A DNA stretch of 64,000 nucleotides from Corylus avellana (GCF_901000735.1 NC_081547.1:29313382-29377381), one strand, 5' to 3'. Positions 37,666 to 49,899 are shown, numbered from the stretch's first letter. Numbers and translations: made by a program. Notes: generated by a model from the letters alone, not told the origin.

Positions 37666-37673
37666 TATTTATA
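37666..37673 (-). promoter_or_regulatory. TATA box of Ole e 1-like A
   Basis: TATAAATA on the minus strand, about 84 bp upstream of the ATG at 37582. The surrounding ACAAACTATAAATACAA is shared with the paralogue. Confidence 0.75.
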
Positions 37674-37687
37674 GTTTGTCCGTGCAA

Positions 37688-37920
37688 CTTTCGGGTGAAT
37701 TTTGCAAAAAAAATTGATGGACGTGCGCGCTACTAAGCTGCATATCAACGACATTCTTCATAATTGGAAACGTGAACGCCATCTTCTTTTCATGAAAAAT
37801 TAAGAAGTACGCATGTTTTTTTTGAGAGAGAAAGACCGGCCGGCTACATACAATTAAAAAATACAGAAAAAGAAAGTCGGCCGGCCAGGTTTACAGGGAT
37901 TGGGATTGGCTGTAATTTCA

Positions 37921-37956
<36 letters not shown>

Positions 37957-39569
37957 TTATTCCGTAATTTAATGTTTGAATTGCAGCTTGCTTGACCCCT
38001 GTATGAGAGAAGGCTCCAATGGAGTCTATTTATTCTAGTTTCATGATGGGATTTATACTCGATGGTTGTCTCGGATAGTTGTAGACTTGTACGTGTTGTG
38101 GGTGGCATGTGTTAGGGAGATTTACAATTTAGTGAGTCTTTCGGTGACACCGTAATATAGCACTTTGAGATATTACTTACTTTAAAAGTTTAAGTTTATG
38201 AGTTTGGGCCTAACTCTAACATATTAAACACTCACACATATAACAGCTTTTTAATAAAGAATTCAATATTTTTACATTCACACATGTTTATTCAACAATC
38301 TTCCTCTCACGTGTGATTATATCGTTGCATAATTACACTCCCCTTCAAATGAAAGCTTTTTTTTTTTTTTTTTTTTTATCAATCTTATGGATCGTTTCCA
38401 AGATTACTTATGTGGGTTTGTCCATGTTATGCACCTTTGCTCTTAGTCTAGGGATTTTCGTTTGTACCTGTGCCATGAAATTTCTCCTTACTTCATGGAC
38501 CCTCATTTATGCCCGCACCTTGCACTTTTGTCTCTATTTCAGGGACTTTTGATTATGCTCGTGTCATGAACCTTTGCCTTTAATTACTCTAGGGATACTC
38601 TATGGACTCTCATCAATACCCACACTTTTGCGTCTTTGCTCATACTCTAAGGACTCTTATTTGTGCATGTGTCACTCCACCATACCGCACACTACAATAG
38701 GCTCTAATATTACTTGTTAGGAAAATTTACAACTTAAATAGTTTTCTAATATTACTTGTTAGGGAAATTTACACCTTAAAGAGGTTTTCAGTGAGAGCAC
38801 AATTGTGACAACTCAGAAAATTAGTGTTATATTGAAAATGCGAATTACCCACATTGAATATGTGGATTATAAAGAAGCTCATGTGTGTTAAGTCCTATGT
38901 TAAGACTAGGAAGCTCCCATCATAACTCCACTAAATATTTCAAAGTAATAGCGTATATATGACTAACTTTTTCTTGAGTCATTACAATAATATAGCATGT
39001 TGCGACAGCATTCTACTCAAAATATGCATGAGTTTGGGCCATATTGTCCCATTGCACAATTTGTTGAATTACTTGACGGCCACCCTCATTTGGCTAAAGA
39101 GGGTAGCTTGAGCCACCTTTGAATTTTTTTAAAAAAAATTTAATTTTTAAATAATGCGTATGAAACGACTGTCTTTATTAGATGTTCATTATTCATATCT
39201 CGATGCATATTAAAAATTGAAACTCTCTCTTTCTAGCCCTCTATCACTACCTATACCATAATCACCATAGCTCCATTGTCACCGGCACCTTCACTGTCAC
39301 TACCAGTCTACCACTATCTTGTTGTCCATATATAAATATTACACGTATTACGTATATGTTTAGACAAAGGGATGGCCAAATCCTTTTTATCATTTTTGCA
39401 TTACAGCAGTGTAATTTATTCAGGAAACAGAACAGAGTGCCTTATATTTCATATAAATATCCTCAAATCAATCAAAACAGAGCGCCTTAATCACAAGAAA
39501 AGAAAAGATCAAACATCGAAAAAAATAGTAATAATCAAGGGTCAAAGGTAATTGGTAATATAGACGTGA
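37688..39569. other. Spacer between the Ole e 1-like paralogues
   Basis: Contains the promoter of gene A, an (ATT)n microsatellite (about 37921-37956), and repeat-like sequence at 38110-38810 in which a TTAGGGAxATTTACAxxTTA block occurs three times (about 38113, 38718, 38758), suggesting decayed LTR-like DNA. A CCACCCTCATTTGGCTAAAG patch at about 39080 resembles the cores of the other inverted-repeat elements. No gene. Confidence 0.5.
37720..37736 (-). promoter_or_regulatory. Root-hair-element-like block, gene A
   Basis: TTAGTAGCGCGCACGTC on the minus strand, 47 bp upstream of the TATA box. It fits the published RHE consensus WHHDTGNNNNKCACGWH with one mismatch (A for G at position 6). Flanks (GTTGATATGCAGC upstream, CATCAA downstream) are also conserved in gene B. 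Confidence 0.5.
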
Positions 39570-40073
39570 TTAGGGAACAGGGCAATGATCTGGGCGGAAT
39601 GCCAAGGGGCCTGCAGCAAAGACAACAGCCTCATAGCTGCTTCCAAACAATCTCTTGTTCTCGTAACGCAACGAGGCGCCATAGAGACCGTAGTTAACGT
39701 TGGTAAGGAGGTTGCAGTTTTCAAGAGGAGACGAGACGGGCTTCACATGGCACGACTGAAGAGGATGTTCCAAAAGACATTGGCTCATCGTGAAGCCTTC
39801 AAGCTGTGCGTAGAAGTAGCCGTTACTGTCTGTTTCAAACACCTTGTAGTAGCTGACTTGGTCCTTGTAGTTCTTGCAGATGACGCTGACTTTAGCAGAC
39901 GGGATTGGCTTGGCGCCAGAGAGAGACCATGTTCCAGCGTTCTCACAGCTCTGGCAGTAGACCACGCCTTCAACCACCACGTCAATCTTCTTCTCTGCGT
40001 CAGCAGCTATGGTGGCAGCTGGGAAGGCCATGAGCGCTGAGAAGAGGATCAAGAGCTGCCTGCTGAATGCCAT
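39570..40073 (-). CDS. Ole e 1/extensin-like secreted protein B
   Basis: 167 residues, one exon; tandem paralogue of the 37049-37582 gene. Signal peptide about 1-23 (LLILFSALMAFPAATIAA). Shares VVYCQSCENAGTWSLSGAKP, IPSAKVSVICK, NGYFYAQLEGF, VNYGLYGASLRYE and the AGPLAFRPDHCP ending. The two proteins are collinear over the mature region with spread substitutions, so the duplication is not very recent. Both reading frames are intact and look constrained, so both copies are probably functional. The ATG at 40071-40073 is the only candidate start. TATA box and upstream block as in gene A. Confidence 0.95.
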   Translation of the reverse strand: MAFSRQLLILFSALMAFPAATIAADAEKKIDVVVEGVVYCQSCENAGTWSLSGAKPIPSAKVSVICKNYKDQVSYYKVFETDSNGYFYAQLEGFTMSQCLLEHPLQSCHVKPVSSPLENCNLLTNVNYGLYGASLRYENKRLFGSSYEAVVFAAGPLAFRPDHCPVP

Positions 40074-40136
40074 TTTCTGAGACTTTAGGAGGGAGAGTGG
40101 TTTGAGTTTGGGGTAAAGAGAAATGGGATAGAGTTG

Positions 40137-40144
40137 TATTTATA
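40137..40144 (-). promoter_or_regulatory. TATA box of Ole e 1-like B
   Basis: TATAAATA on the minus strand, 64 bp upstream of the ATG at 40073, in the same ACAAACTATAAATACAA context as gene A. Confidence 0.75.
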
Positions 40145-40195
40145 GTTTGTTAGGGAAAGATAACATCTTTTGATTCGCCAAGTGCTTTTCTGATG

Positions 40196-40212
40196 GACGT
40201 GGGGGCTACTAA
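40196..40212 (-). promoter_or_regulatory. Root-hair-element-like block, gene B
   Basis: TTAGTAGCCCCCACGTC on the minus strand, 52 bp upstream of the TATA box, matching the gene A block at 15 of 17 positions. It differs from the RHE consensus at two positions. Conserved flanks GTTGACATGCAGC and CATCA. Confidence 0.45.
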
Positions 40213-40673
40213 TTAAGCTGCATGTCAACGACTTGCACTGCTTGGAAGAGGTATAGATAGACGTGAAGGCCACCCTGTGTTTTGTCAATGTTTTTTTTTC
40301 TATGATGGATAAGAGAGTGGAGTCTTCAAAATTTGTGGCCCTCTTATAAGGTCTAGTTCATAAAGGCATTGTATTGAAGCTTGTTTGCATAAGAAATGGA
40401 CGAATTGAGATTGTCAATAATTATTTGTTCGGATTGCTAGACAGGTAATTGTGAGAAAATTCTCACAGAATTCAGGCAGTTTAGCACCTGTTCGGACAAA
40501 TGGGCTCATGAGAATCTCTTGCAATTGCTTGCCTGAACAGGTAATTGTTGGAGACCCATTTGCAAACCCTCTATAATGTCATTGCTTAAATGTGCACCAA
40601 GTTCGTCAGCAGCTCTTCCATAAAGTCTAAAAAAAATCTAGGATTATCTTGCTGGAGAAAGTAATGCTTATAA

Positions 40674-40716
<43 letters not shown>

Positions 40717-41164
40717 TTTCAATATTAACTGAAATATTAGTAGGTCTTTTGTTATGTTAGACACTGGACGGATGCACGCTCAAAATTTTCCCACATGAGC
40801 TAATTGCTAAGCATCCCCACCCAAGACACATGGAGAGAGAGAGAGAGAGAGAGAGAGGAATTTGCAAGACATTGATCGACCAGGGCAGCTCTTAACAAAA
40901 AAGAGGATCTTTCCTCAGTTGGACGTAGACTCGGCCCTTGTCTGCTTTCACAGTTTCCCGGCCAAATGTAAAACAACAATATCAAAATAAAAGAAGATTC
41001 GCCAAACTTCCCTTTGTAGGAGTTATATACAAATAATTCTTTTTACCCTATGATAAATACAAGCTGTATCAACGTATGGGCAACTTCGATCTTTAGTGCC
41101 TCATACAACTACAGAAAATTCCCCTTCATGCTTGCAATTTGAAGTTCAGTATAAGTTTTGTGCC

Positions 41165-44100
41165 TCAGCTTCCATCCGCCGAAGCAACCTCAAGCTCTGC
41201 CCACCAAAGAGGAGAAAGTTTTGGGTTTGCTCCCTCAGGGGTTATTCCAGTTATGGCTCTAAATCTTGCGGAGACTTCTCTCATTGCCGGTCTGTGTTTA
41301 GGGTCAGGGTGGACACAAGATTTTATCACTTCACCAATCAGCTCCAGTTGCACCTCTTGGAAGGATGTCAAAGTGGGATCAACTATTTCTCTAAGCGGTT
41401 GCTCCCCTCTCAAGAAGTCAGATGCCCAGTCTTCAAGTGAGCTACTATCCACAGAGTAAGGAACCCGACCGGTAACCATTTCAAACAATATCACACCAAA
41501 GCTGTAAACATTACTTTCTGGGCCTACTGATGGTGTATGTATATTCCTTAATCCAGCTGATTCTATCTTGGCTGCGACGATCTCATTCCAGAAACTGAAC
41601 TCTGAGATTTTGGCTGCATAATCTTCAGTGAGGCAGACAGCTGAAGAGTTCAGGTTGTTGTGGGCTATAGGTGGGTTTAGCTGGTGCATATGCTCAAGGC
41701 AGTAAGCCATTCCCATTGCAATTCTCAGCCGCATTCTCCAGTCCAAGTGTTCAGCCTCTTTTACTGCAGGGACCATCAAAATTAGATATCTTAGGCAATA
41801 ATATTAGTAGCTGAATGATAAAAGAGGCTATCATCAAAAACAGCAAATAATTTTCCTTATAATCTTCCATGGTCTGATGATTATGTGGCAACCTCAACCT
41901 CCTATGCTAAGACATAAGTTTTCAAAAACTTAATGTTTTGGCAACCTTAACAAAAAAACAAATGAACCCTCTTAACATTGATTGTTTCAAAATATTACCC
42001 TATTCTTCTCCTCTAATTTGAGAGGTTGCCACATCATTGGTGCAAGAAGTTTACTTCTGCACATCCATAGCAGATTTCTTTTCACATAAGATACAGAAAT
42101 TTTATACGAGTACATGACAGTAATTGGAGACAAGGCCAAATGCACCCAATTTTTACCTCTTAAGTTTAACATGCAAAACAAGTTCCTTTTATTTCTTGTT
42201 ACAGAAGGTTCACATCAACTTCGACAGAAATAAATTGGACTGCCAAGTCATCTTGGGAGTAACCTGAATGGGGCACAGTTACAATATCATGGAGCTCTTG
42301 GATATTTAAATTTTATGATGTAGAGATAAATTTAATTCTGTAATGACTGAGACAGCTAAAGAACTTTGATATCATAATTAGTTGAATTTTGAGTACTTAG
42401 AATTTAAAAGTGAGTCAGTAACCTTGCAACCACTACTCTTCTTTTTTCTTTTTCTGTTAAGCTCATAAATCCTATATTCAGTAACAAAAAGACCTTTTCA
42501 AGAAAACCTCATACTTCTTTTCAAAACATTTAATGGCATCTGAAAACAACTTAAGGAAAAGTAGTTTGCCAGTACTTGGAATAATTTATCAAATATATAT
42601 GGCCTGTCCAGAAAAATACCAATAATGATAGAAATACTCACTGTGTAAATGCTCAAAGAGTGTTCCATTTGGAGCATATTCAAAAACCATCATTCTGGTG
42701 AAAGGCTCATCTTCCTCGCAAAATCCAAGAAGGTTGACAAAATTCTTGTGGTTAACTTTTGATATTGTGTCAATCTGAAACCAGAACCACAGAAACAATT
42801 AGGGACTCTAGGACCACATAAAAGCCACAGAGGGTTCAACGCAATTTGTTTGTCAAATACCTTCTTCCTAAAATGTGCTTCTAAACTTATTGACCAATCC
42901 TTGGCAGATGTCACAGCAACAGAAGCCACAGCTATTTCGACTCCACTAGACAAGGTCCCTTTGTGAACTATACCAATTGGTGAAGAACCAATGACATTAC
43001 TGAAATCTTCACAAGCTGTTTCAAGCTCTGATCTCTTGAGCTTTGGCACACCTGTAATGCAAATTCCCAATCATATATATTAGATGATCTCAACCATCCA
43101 GTTCAGATTTGGGAGCATTTGACTAGATTGATTTTTCATCTTTCAAAGGATAGCTTCTAACTTATGCACTCATATAAGACTATGCTCCAAAACGAGCTAT
43201 GCATGGTGTGGTGATGTTGACCATTACAAATGAGATGGTAAAGCAAATGAAACAAATATGTCCAAAATTATATATTTCTTTTCCTCTGCTTTTCTTCCCA
43301 GTGAGTAAGAAGACATACCAGTTACAAATGCTTTCTGAAGCTGTCCACTTAATCCTGTCGCCCAAGGTTTTACAGTGGCCACCTTATTGGTTTTACAAAG
43401 ATATACACCAATGATGGAAATTAGAATGGCACCCCCTATTGCTCCAACCAATATTAAAACCAAACGAATATTTGAATGGGAACCAGAGAGTTTTGGGGAG
43501 GAAGGCACTTGAGCAGAATTGGGAGATGGTGAGGAAGAATTAGTTGTGGTAGGAGAAGACTTGGGAGATGGTGAGGAAGAATTAGTTGTGGTAGGAGCAG
43601 AATTGGGAGATGGTGAGGAAGAATTAGTTGTGGTAGGAGCAGACTTGGGAGATGGTGAGGAAGAATTAGTTGTGGTAGGAGCAGAATTGGGAGATGGTGA
43701 GGAAGAATTAGTTGTGGTAGGAGCAGAATTGGGAGATGGTGAGGAAGAATTAGTTGTAGTAGGAGCAGAATTGGGAGATGATGAGGGAGAATCAGGTGGA
43801 GGAGGACCAGCCTTTAGTGCCGGTGGGGATGGAGATGGGATTGGGGGTGGTGGGTCTGCACGTTCACCGCCCGGTCCTGTCCTTTGGAGCAGTCTCCTCT
43901 GAACCATGACTTCATTTTGGGCAATGCTCCTAGCAAAGATAAAAGGCAAGCTTTAGATGATATAAGTAGAATTCAGGAACCATGTATAAAATCCCTTAAA
44001 AAAAAAGTAAAACTCCCAAAATCATCAAAGGGGGGCCTATTGTTTACAACATCAGTAAACGCAATTTCCAATTTCAAATTTGTGAAAAAAGAAATGTACC

Positions 44101-45946
44101 CAAGCATTTTACATTTTGGCTCTGGCATTGAAGTAAATTCCATGTGGGATTTCCCAAGGTCATGGGATTTCCCAAGGGGGATTTCCCAAGGTCTACCAGG
44201 TTGAGGTATTATATTGAGTTATTGACCCACAAAATAACAGCTTCAAATTGATTGTGGTGGCATACCAAGCAACGCATCTTTTATGGCAAGATGATCCTTT
44301 AGCAGCATTAGAAAGCTGATTTTCATCTACTTGAGATTCAGAAAACAACTGAAGTCCATCAATCTCAGGAGATAAGTTACCAAGTTGCTCATTGTTGTCC
44401 ACTAGACTGCAAGGTGAGCAGGAAAGAAATTTAGCATATGGACAGGGGGGAAACGTATAAAAAAGATGTTCCTTAGTGAAAATTGAACAGTTTAACACCA
44501 AACCTACAGGATTGTGAGGGAAAGATTACTGCCAAGTTCAGCTGGGAGTGTTCCGCAGAAGTTATTGTACCCCAAATCCAACTCCTCTAACTCCTTCAGC
44601 TCTCCAATCTCTTCAGGAATGATTCCGCTCAAAGAATTATTGCGCAAAATACTGCAGGGAAATGCAAAGTGACAATGATTCACACAAGAGATAAACTTAA
44701 AAACTGCAGCGACTATAAATTTTTACACAACTAGGTAATGAACTTATAAATGCTTACATAGATTTTATTTGAACTAGCTTTGCAAGCTCAGGTCCCAGTG
44801 TTCCTCCAAGACAAAGGCCTTTCAAGTTCCTGCACATAGAGTATATCAAACCTTTTGAACTGACTAGAGGCAAAAAGCAGAAAACAAACATCATCCTATA
44901 AGTATTACTTCCATACAACATGAAACAAAAGGACAGCGTAGCTATTTAAACAACTATATGATATTGACTGACGCATTCCAGTGTCTCTGCTATTAATCAG
45001 GATATTTAGGATGAAGATAGAGGAGTTGTAAACTCAATATAAAACACCACCGCCATGGGTTTCTAGATCACAAATTAAGTCTCTTTGGATATCGCTGATT
45101 GAACAAGCTAGGGTGCCTTAGGCACATTAAATTACCGGTGTAGTACAATTCTCTAAGAAGATACAGGATAATTAGGAATCCTAATATTTGAATAACTTCT
45201 ATGACCAGATGAACAAATTGAGCCGAAACAACTTAGTTAATGACTTAAAAGTTAAATTAAAACCATAAGTCAAATCTCAATTGCAAAATAATAACGACCA
45301 ATTCACGGAAAGCGCAAACTTTTAAAGCTTTCTTGATCTATTTAAAATAAAACTAAATCAAACAATCAGTAACCTCCATTGGTTGCTGAGAAAACCGAGG
45401 AAACAAGAAGAAAATAGAGCTTAAAATCTTGCCCTTCATGTCAACTTAAGCTCCCTAATAACTGAAAAAACAAAAAAAAAAAAGAAAAAAAAAAAAGACT
45501 CTAAAGTTTTGAATTCTTTCCTTCTTTCCTTCTCCTACCTATTCTCTGAAACCAAACAGATGATAGAATGATAAAAGTCTTCACTTTTTTCCATAAATAA
45601 ATAAATACTCACAAGGCCACAACTTTTCCATCTGAGCACTCGATCCCGAACCATGAACATGGATCAACGACTCCATCTTCGTCTTTCCAATTGGACAAAG
45701 CCCCAAAGGGGTCACTCACCACTCTCTCTCTAAACCTCAGCAGAGCCAAACCTGCGCAGAAAATACCCCATTCATCATTATCCTTCACTTCCCAAGAAAC
45801 AAACAAGGAACAAGAAAAACCCAGATCCCAGAAACCCCAAATACCGCACCTTCATCGTTGAGACACCAAGTCAAACGCAAACTCATACACAAGAGGCACA
45901 CCACCATGACGCCTACCAAACGTCCCAGTTTCCATTCCTGGTCCAT
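41165..45946 (-). CDS. LRR receptor-like pseudokinase (MRH1/At3g56050 type)
   Basis: Plasma-membrane receptor-like protein, probably without catalytic activity. Nine exons (45850-45946, 45613-45751, 44758-44829, 44508-44651, 44266-44406, 43319-43929, 42861-43051, 42642-42774, 41165-41763), 708 residues, all GT-AG and in phase. Signal peptide about 1-28; LRRNT-like segment 34-79 (LALLRFRERVVSDP, DPCSWFGIEC); about three LRRs (80-150); a Pro/Ser/Thr-rich juxtamembrane stretch with 14-residue repeats (about 247-338); TM helix 354-376 (LVLILVGAIGGAILISIIGV). In the kinase-like domain (403-680) key residues are lost: the VAIK lysine region reads EIAVASVAV, HRD reads AHNNLN, and DFG reads SEFSF. 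This pattern matches the 'probably inactive' At2g40270/At3g56050/MRH1 group (about 660-680 residues). Start: the only ATG giving a signal peptide. Confidence 0.92.
43509..43784 (-). repeat. In-frame 42-bp coding minisatellite in the pseudokinase
   Basis: About 6.5 tandem units of 42 bp encoding SSPSPNSAPTTTNS with small changes (N to K, A to S). The reading frame is kept, so length changes add or remove whole 14-residue units in the extracellular juxtamembrane stalk. A long opposite-strand reading frame here is a by-product of the repeat. Confidence 0.92.
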
Positions 45947-47148
45947 TCCAATCCTTAACAACGTAAACCCAATCACGAACACGACGCTTCCAACCGAATT
46001 TTTCTTCCAGTTTGATCACAAACGGAGTTCAATCGGGGGAAAAATCAAGCTTAGAACTTGTCGAAGAAACCCACGTTGAAAGTCGGTGAAAAATAATACT
46101 TAGATATTAAAATCAAAACCATGTTCGCATGGATGCAAGCTAATATAGACCAACTAATTAACGTTTGAAAACGCGTACACTGAAAGTGTAATTTGGTTAT
46201 TCTATTATCTCCTTGTATGAAAGTTTACTGGAATGATTGGACTGGGTCTAATTTTTCTTTCTAATAACCAAAGCTTACGGCAGAGCCGCCTGGCTGAAAG
46301 CGACCTCGTCTTTGAGTCGTGGGGTCCAGCACTGTTAGGACGCGTTTGGCTGTTTCGGATTCTGATAACTTTAGTTTTGGTGACTCGAGTGCCGGCGACT
46401 GACTTTGTAAAAATGACACCAGACAAACACAGTCTCTTTCTTTCTTTCTTTCTTTCTCACCGTTTTAGATACTTCCCTTGTTTTTTGTTTGGCTACGGGC
46501 TACCGAAGTCTACCCTACGTAAAGAGAAGTGGACTGAGTAAAACAGTGAGCTTCCTCGAAGCTCACACTACATAGAATAATTATTTGGAAATGTATTTCC
46601 CACCATCTTTGCAGTCGCCATCTACTACCAATTTATCAACACGTGGAGCTTATCTTACTAATTAAACGATTATTATTCTTCTTATTATTATTTTGTGGAT
46701 TTAAGTTTATAAGATAATTGATAATTTAACAAAGTATCTTAATAAAGATATAAAGTTAAAATTTTTACTTTATAATTTGATTTAATTTTAATTAAATATT
46801 TCACGAGTCTCGCTTATTCAAAATGGTTTAAACTTACAAGTAATAATGAATATTAAAATAGTAATTAACTAATTAAATTCACTATTTTTTTTTATCAATT
46901 TAAAGATTAAAACAAATATTTAAGCTCTCATACAAGATGAAATATTAGAAAATTAAAAGCTAGATAATATATTTATAGAAAAATGCTATATACTCGACAA
47001 CGGGGCGAAACTATAACTTTTAGTTTGAAGGAGGCAAAATTTTTTAAAAAATATTTGGGGGAATAAAATTTAATTTTTAAATGTCTATTTGTTTTTTTTG
47101 TTTTTTTTTTTTTTTCGGGGGACCACCTCATAGGGTGGTTCCGCCCAT

Positions 47149-47555
47149 GCTCAAAAGTATTCTCATTCCATCCAATAATTAAGGTTGATATAGAGCATGG
47201 TCTCCTAATCTAAAAATTCATTTTCATTCACCAAATACTATGAGATACTATGTTACAAAGTTTTAACTATTTGATTTTTTTATATTTAATAATGATTAAT
47301 TCAAAAATTATTAGTTAAATAATTATATATATATTTTTATCAATTGATATAGAGCGTGCTCACAAGTATTCTCATTCCATCCACTAATTAAGGTTGATAT
47401 AGCGAGCGTGGTCTCCTAAACTAAAAATTTATTTTTATTCACCAAATGTTATGAGAAACTAAGCTACAAAGCTTTTAACTATTTGATTTTTTTATATTTA
47501 ATAATGATTAATTCAAAGATTATTAATTAAATAATTATATTTTTTATCAATTGAA
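47149..47555. repeat. Two-copy tandem repeat, about 209-bp unit
   Basis: Copy 1 starts GCTCAAAAGTATTCTCATTC (47149), copy 2 GCTCACAAGTATTCTCATTC (47358). Both run through GGTTGATATAG, CTATTTGATTTTTTTATATT and AATAATGATTAATTCAAA. About 90% identical by eye. Confidence 0.85.
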
Positions 47556-47837
47556 ATTTTAAAATGAGTAATAATTTATTTTCTCCATAACAACACTTGG
47601 GTATTTTAACGCCAAGAGAACACAAAAAAAGAAAAAAAAGTAGATATGGGTCTGATTATTCCACGAGATGGAGCGTCCTCCCCTTGTAGGATCAGGTGTG
47701 GATTTGTTAGGCCTCATTGATTGTGACCAATAAATAATTAAATATAGAAGCAGATACATTGATGACTGTTGGATCCAACGGGAACTTGCAAAGTTGTTGG
47801 CGATAATGTTATTGTTACGACATTTGAATAGACTAAT

Positions 47838-48416
47838 GTTATAAGTCTTCTTAAAATTATCTTAGAGTTATTATAAATGTGATGTAACTTTTAAAATTAT
47901 TCTTAAATTTGGGACGTGATATATTGAATTTTGATCTATTGATGATTTTAAAATGCACATCATATTTAGGATGACTCCAAAAATATTATAAGAAGACTTA
48001 TATCATTACTCTTGTGAATAATTAGTTGGTTGATTTTAAATTGCCATTAATATTTCATAATTAAGGAGAAACTTCCATCACTTTTCGAGGTTTTGAATTG
48101 AGGAATTTGAGATTTCTACGACGATTTTTTGTTACTTCTACGACGTCTCTTGTGTGATTGAGGAATTTTATGAGTCCTCTTAGAATTGTTTTAGGGTCCT
48201 CGCAAATGAATTTTAAAATTATCGTTGAATTTGAGATGTGATGTATTGAACTTTGATCTATTCGTGATTTTAAAAGTCACATCACATTTGGAATGATTTC
48301 CAGAAAGATTTTAGGAACACTTATAACATTAATGTGAATGATTAGTTGGTTGACTTTAAATTGCCATTAATATTTCATAATTAAGGAGAAACTTCCATCA
48401 CTTTTCGAGGTTTTGC
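47838..48416. repeat. Two-copy direct repeat, about 320-bp period
   Basis: The right parts (48014-48103 and 48334-48416) are almost identical, including TAAATTGCCATTAATATTTC and CTTCCATCACTTTTCGAGGT. The left parts are more diverged and share an internal inverted pair of TTTAAAATT/CACATCA motifs, which also occurs at about 51113-51193. Confidence 0.75.
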
Positions 48417-48471
48417 AATTATAATTTTGAATTATCAAAAAAATTATTGGTCATATTTAATTTTTTTGGGG

Positions 48472-48502
<31 letters not shown>

Positions 48503-49849
48503 GGATAAATTTGTATTTTTTATAAACTTTATAAGGGTACAAGAGACATTTTCCTTGTTTACCGTTTGATTTAACCATAACCCTCAACAGTATTTGTGAA
48601 ATTAAAAAAGGTTAAAACATTGTTTTCCAACATTGAAATTTTGAAAATTCAAGATTAGAATTGCAAAACTCATGATACTTCAACTTCAAGGGATTAGTGA
48701 AATTTTTCCTAATATTAAATATTTGATTTAATGTAGACCGATGTAAATGCATTAAAGAACGTTGATAATAAAACATTATAGTTAAAAGTTTTCTTTCAAA
48801 TTAAATTGGAGAAGTTTTTTGTTACTCAATCTATTAAATTGATGTGTATCAAAAATACATGTAAGAATCACATGCTCTATTAAAAATGAGTAATGCTAAA
48901 AACCATACATTTGTCTCACTATGATGATGTAGTGGTTCAATTAAATTTTGAAAAGGATTGTAATTGCTTGATTTTAAAATTTTCAATACAAAATTAGATA
49001 GTTGTGGTTGGAGGGCTTAACCTATATAATTAAATGGGTCGGATTAGAGTTGACCTATATAATTTCATATATATGCAAGAGCGGAACTAGAACATTCAGT
49101 TTGGGGGGTAAAATTAAAAATAAATAAATAAAAAAAAAATTGGGACCACCCTATTGGCTTGGAGGGGGGCTCCCCCAAGCCAAAGAGTGGTTCCACCCCT
49201 ATACTTATATTTTGACACGACTCGAACTCGACTCTAACGCTAACTTTGAATGCTATTATATTCTTGTTTCAGCTGAGTGCAATTTGAATCGATTCCCTAA
49301 AGAAAAGTTCAATGTGTTATTTTATATATCATTTTAGGACAAGTGATGGAGATATCATAACACATCTTCCTTCCTTTTTTTTCTTTTTTTTTCCTCTCAA
49401 AAAATGAAGAAAGAAAAAAAAGAAAATCAAATAATTTAAATCAAGTCATAAGGCAAAGCTATTGGTCGTGAACAATTTAACGTCTTGAATGGGAGATGTA
49501 GATACAAAAGACGAGTCGAATAAAGATAGATTGTCTTCTTTTGCTTGCAACGTTTTGGTCTTGATTTTGCCAAGTCATATCCTACTTTAAACCTTGGATT
49601 TATATTGCCAAGTCGACATCTCCAATGAGCGGATGATTATTATTAAATTTGATTTTTTAATAAATATTTATTGTCTAAATTCTCAATAAAACCTATTTAT
49701 CTAAATTGGTGGACAATATAATAAAATGATTTGAATTTGTAATACCTCAATGAGGTCTTTAAAGATAATTCTATTCATAGCAAAATACAAGATATACGTT
49801 TCGCTTTGAAATACAATAACAAACAGTAAATACAAATTTCGAACGTAAC

Positions 49850-49899
49850 AAGTAAATCAATATTAGATAAGATATTATCTAATATTGCATTTTACTTGA
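49850..49899. repeat. Palindrome
   Basis: CAATATTAGATAA (49858-49870), a 4-nt loop GATA, and its exact complement TTATCTAATATTG (49875-49887). Flanking CAAGTAAAT and ATTTTACTTG extend it imperfectly to about 50 bp. Confidence 0.7.

Larger units (their letters stand above)
40074..41164. other. Spacer between Ole e 1-like B and the pseudokinase
   Basis: Promoter of gene B on the left, 3' UTR of the receptor pseudokinase on the right. Holds an (ATT)n microsatellite (about 40673-40714) and a (GA)n tract (about 40832-40857). No gene seen. Confidence 0.6.

Noticed and set aside
38313..38552. 79-codon + strand frame beginning after poly-T
   Set aside because: Hydrophobic low-complexity translation in repeat-like spacer DNA, no conserved features.
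43519..43902. 127-codon + strand frame with GDGEEELVVVGAEL repeats
   Set aside because: It is the reverse complement of the Ser/Pro/Thr minisatellite in the pseudokinase exon; the exon has splice sites, phase and homology, the antisense frame has none.
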